A model generated the notes under the pieces. It worked only from the letters and a program-made list of their open reading frames with translations. It was not told the origin of the DNA and searched no databases. A program made the position numbers and the translations under genes. From NCBI GenBank assembly GCA_015057115.1, contig SVEZ01000005.1, positions 62,001 to 126,000 of the forward strand: a stretch of DNA of 64,000 nucleotides. The letters run 5' to 3'. The stretch comes from Lachnospiraceae bacterium. Lineage in GTDB: Bacteria; Bacillota; Clostridia; Lachnospirales; Lachnospiraceae. This document shows positions 62,626 through 64,000 of the stretch, piece after piece (within the stretch, counting starts at the first letter, position 1; every line of letters begins with the position of its first letter).

Positions 62626-63759
62626 CTACTCCTCAAAGGTCTTTGCTACTTCTTCCAGCTGCTTTCTGATTTCGATATGCTGCGGACATACTTCTTCGCA
62701 CTTTCCGCATTTTATACACTCCGATGCTTTGGCATGCTTTTCGTTTACCAGGAATTTATTATAAAAACCATACATTCTCTCGTTTTCAAATACCTTTAAA
62801 TTATTGAGGGCTTCAAACATATCCGGGATTTTAATTCCCTTCGGACAATGATTTTCTTCCACACAATAATGACAGGAGGTGCAGGGCACTACCTGAAGCT
62901 CTTTTAACATCTCGCGCACCTTTACCACAGCATCCTGTTCCTCTTCATTTAAAGGCTCAAAATTCTTCATAGCGGCTACATTATCCTTTAACTGGTCTAA
63001 ATCGCTCATTCCGGATAACACCATCATCATCTGGTCAAAGCCTGCAGCATAGCGAATCGCAATACTTGCATTACTTCCGGAGTTTAACTCTCGCATTATA
63101 TCGTCGGCCTCTTTTGGAAGCTTCACAAGGTTTCCACCCTTTACAGGCTCCATTACAATAACCGGTTTTTTATGCTTTGCGCATACTTCATAGACTTTCC
63201 AGCTGTCAACAGATGGATCATCATAATCCGCATAGTTAAACTGAATCTGAACAAACTCCACATCCGGATGATCAGTTAGAATCTGATCTAAGACCTCCGG
63301 CTTATCATGGAAGGATAAACCTACGTGACGAATCTTTCCTTCTTTCTTTAATTCAAAGGCTGTTTCATAGGCTTTACACTCCTGAAACTTCGGATAACAA
63401 CCTTTTCCCTGGGCATGCATCAGATAGAAGTCAAAATATTCCACCTGACACCACTTCAACTGTTTTTCAAAGAAGGTACGAATATCCTCCTGCGAATCAA
63501 AATATGGCGCAGTCAGCTTATTTGCCAATAGGAATTTACTTCTATCATAGCGACTGGATAAACACTCTCCAATGGCAAGCTCGGATTTACCGTCTATGTA
63601 GCCGTGAGCCGTATCAAAATAGTTAAATCCCGCCTCCACAAATTCGTCAATCATGCTGCAAAATTGCTCTTTGTCTACTTCTTCTCCCTTCATTGGCAAT
63701 CGCATACAGCCAAAACCAAAAACTCCCTGAATCTCCTTAAAAAATGGGTTTACTTTCAT
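62626..63759 (-). CDS. Aldo-keto reductase with 4Fe-4S ferredoxin domain
   Basis: 377 residues. AKR barrel (about 1-275) with GFGCMRLP, NYFDTAHGY (catalytic Asp and Tyr), ANKLTAP (Lys) and FYLMHAQ (His). The C-terminal domain has two cluster-type motifs, CTSCHYCVEENHCPKGI and CIKCGKCEEVCPQHIEI. Such enzymes are common in anaerobes; substrate unknown. The membrane/lipoprotein gene starts four bases downstream. Confidence 0.93.
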   Translation of the reverse strand: MKVNPFFKEIQGVFGFGCMRLPMKGEEVDKEQFCSMIDEFVEAGFNYFDTAHGYIDGKSELAIGECLSSRYDRSKFLLANKLTAPYFDSQEDIRTFFEKQLKWCQVEYFDFYLMHAQGKGCYPKFQECKAYETAFELKKEGKIRHVGLSFHDKPEVLDQILTDHPDVEFVQIQFNYADYDDPSVDSWKVYEVCAKHKKPVIVMEPVKGGNLVKLPKEADDIMRELNSGSNASIAIRYAAGFDQMMMVLSGMSDLDQLKDNVAAMKNFEPLNEEEQDAVVKVREMLKELQVVPCTSCHYCVEENHCPKGIKIPDMFEALNNLKVFENERMYGFYNKFLVNEKHAKASECIKCGKCEEVCPQHIEIRKQLEEVAKTFEE

Positions 63760-63788
63760 ATCCTTTACCTACCTTTCTCTTTTCAATA

Positions 63789-63818
63789 AAGCCCGGAAAC
63801 TTTTTTGTTTCCGGGCTT
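63789..63818. terminator. Terminator upstream of the aldo-keto reductase gene
   Basis: AAGCCCGGAAAC (63789-63800) and GTTTCCGGGCTT (63807-63818) are perfectly complementary around T6. It serves the gene at 63830 on the minus strand. Confidence 0.88.
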
Positions 63819-63829
63819 ATGAATTTTTC

Positions 63830-64000
63830 TTACATATTTGCTAACAATGCTGCAATCTCATCCGGTGTCATTACATGACCCGGGTCAGACATATCCGGCA
63901 TCGCAGGCTTTTCTTCCACTGCTGGTTCGGGTTCCGGTTCAGCTACTGCTTCTTCCACTACCGGTTCCGGCTCAGCTACTGCTTCTTCTACTACCGGTTC
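63830..64000 (-). CDS. 3' end of an acidic-repeat protein, partial
   Basis: The last 56 codons of a minus-strand gene that continues past the window edge. The visible part is built of EPEPVVEEAVA-type repeats, followed by PAMPDMSDPGHVMTPDEIAALLANM and the stop at 63830. The terminal MTPDEIAALL resembles the EIDALL-like peptide of flagellar switch/chemotaxis proteins (FliM/FliN/FliY), where it binds CheY-type partners; this comparison is tentative. Confidence 0.65.
   Translation of the reverse strand, partial: EPVVEEAVAEPEPVVEEAVAEPEPEPAVEEKPAMPDMSDPGHVMTPDEIAALLANM

Overview
The window looks like chromosome of an anaerobic, low-to-mid GC, Gram-positive Clostridia, most likely a member of the Lachnospiraceae. 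The evidence is a Na+-type F-ATPase c subunit, superoxide reductase plus rubrerythrin, a 2[4Fe-4S] ferredoxin, lipoteichoic-acid-synthase-type and DacF-type envelope genes, MecA, and the Bacillus-like synteny blocks ywlC-ywlE-upp-atp and yaaO-yaaR-holB-yaaT-yabB-rsmI. Nearly all genes are packed into short operons with sigma-A-type promoters, often with an extended -10 (TGGTATAAT), and strong intrinsic terminators. I see no rRNA, CRISPR array, prophage or complete insertion sequence.

Layout. 1-1000: 5' part of an ABC exporter gene running off the left edge, behind a long leader with nested inverted repeats. 1004-8180: complete F1Fo ATP synthase operon (atpZ-I-B-E-F-H-A-G-D-C, minus strand). 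8222-12803: two half-size CHR transporters, dCMP deaminase, upp, a degenerate low-molecular-weight phosphatase, threonylcarbamoyl-AMP synthase and a CwlD-like amidase. 12851-16960: secreted GH18 protein, then a three-gene unit of a small protein, a degenerate MinD-like ATPase and a protein kinase fused to a MinD-like domain; the latter two lack ordinary start codons. 17000-22400: mecA, an HD-GYP response regulator and a hybrid histidine kinase. 22400-27500: small redox proteins, MerR-like regulator, dnaB, rplI, gdpP. 27538-27711: a 60-bp tandem promoter repeat upstream of gdpP. 27783-32460: glyA, LD-carboxypeptidase, a MITE-like hairpin element, a HigBA-type toxin-antitoxin pair whose toxin frame is split at a slippery heptamer, an acetyltransferase and an XRE regulator. 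32471-37942: one 1823-residue secreted protein. 38042-42260: oxidative-stress operon, 52-bp repeats, lipoproteins, XRE regulator and an unidentified structured RNA-like element. 42262-44381: rpsF-ssb-rpsR, DUF951, sirtuin. 44498-48004: LTA-synthase-like enzyme and MgtE. 48046-54235: the yaaO...rsmI block, with a hairpin cluster inside it. 54238-58769: AbiE-like pair, ArgR-like protein, DacF and TrmB. 58785-64000: calcium-loop protein, tRNA-Lys, pepT, a membrane/lipoprotein fusion, an iron-sulfur aldo-keto reductase and the 3' end of an acidic-repeat gene.

How the parts fit. The ATP synthase is predicted to use a sodium gradient. Cyclic dinucleotide turnover is represented twice: HD-GYP for c-di-GMP, GdpP for c-di-AMP. 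Envelope growth is represented by the CwlD-like amidase, GH18 protein, DacF, LTA synthase and LD-carboxypeptidase. The least explained parts are the split toxin gene, the structured element at 42081-42211, the promoter array before gdpP, and three genes whose Shine-Dalgarno sequences point at ACG or GTA codons.
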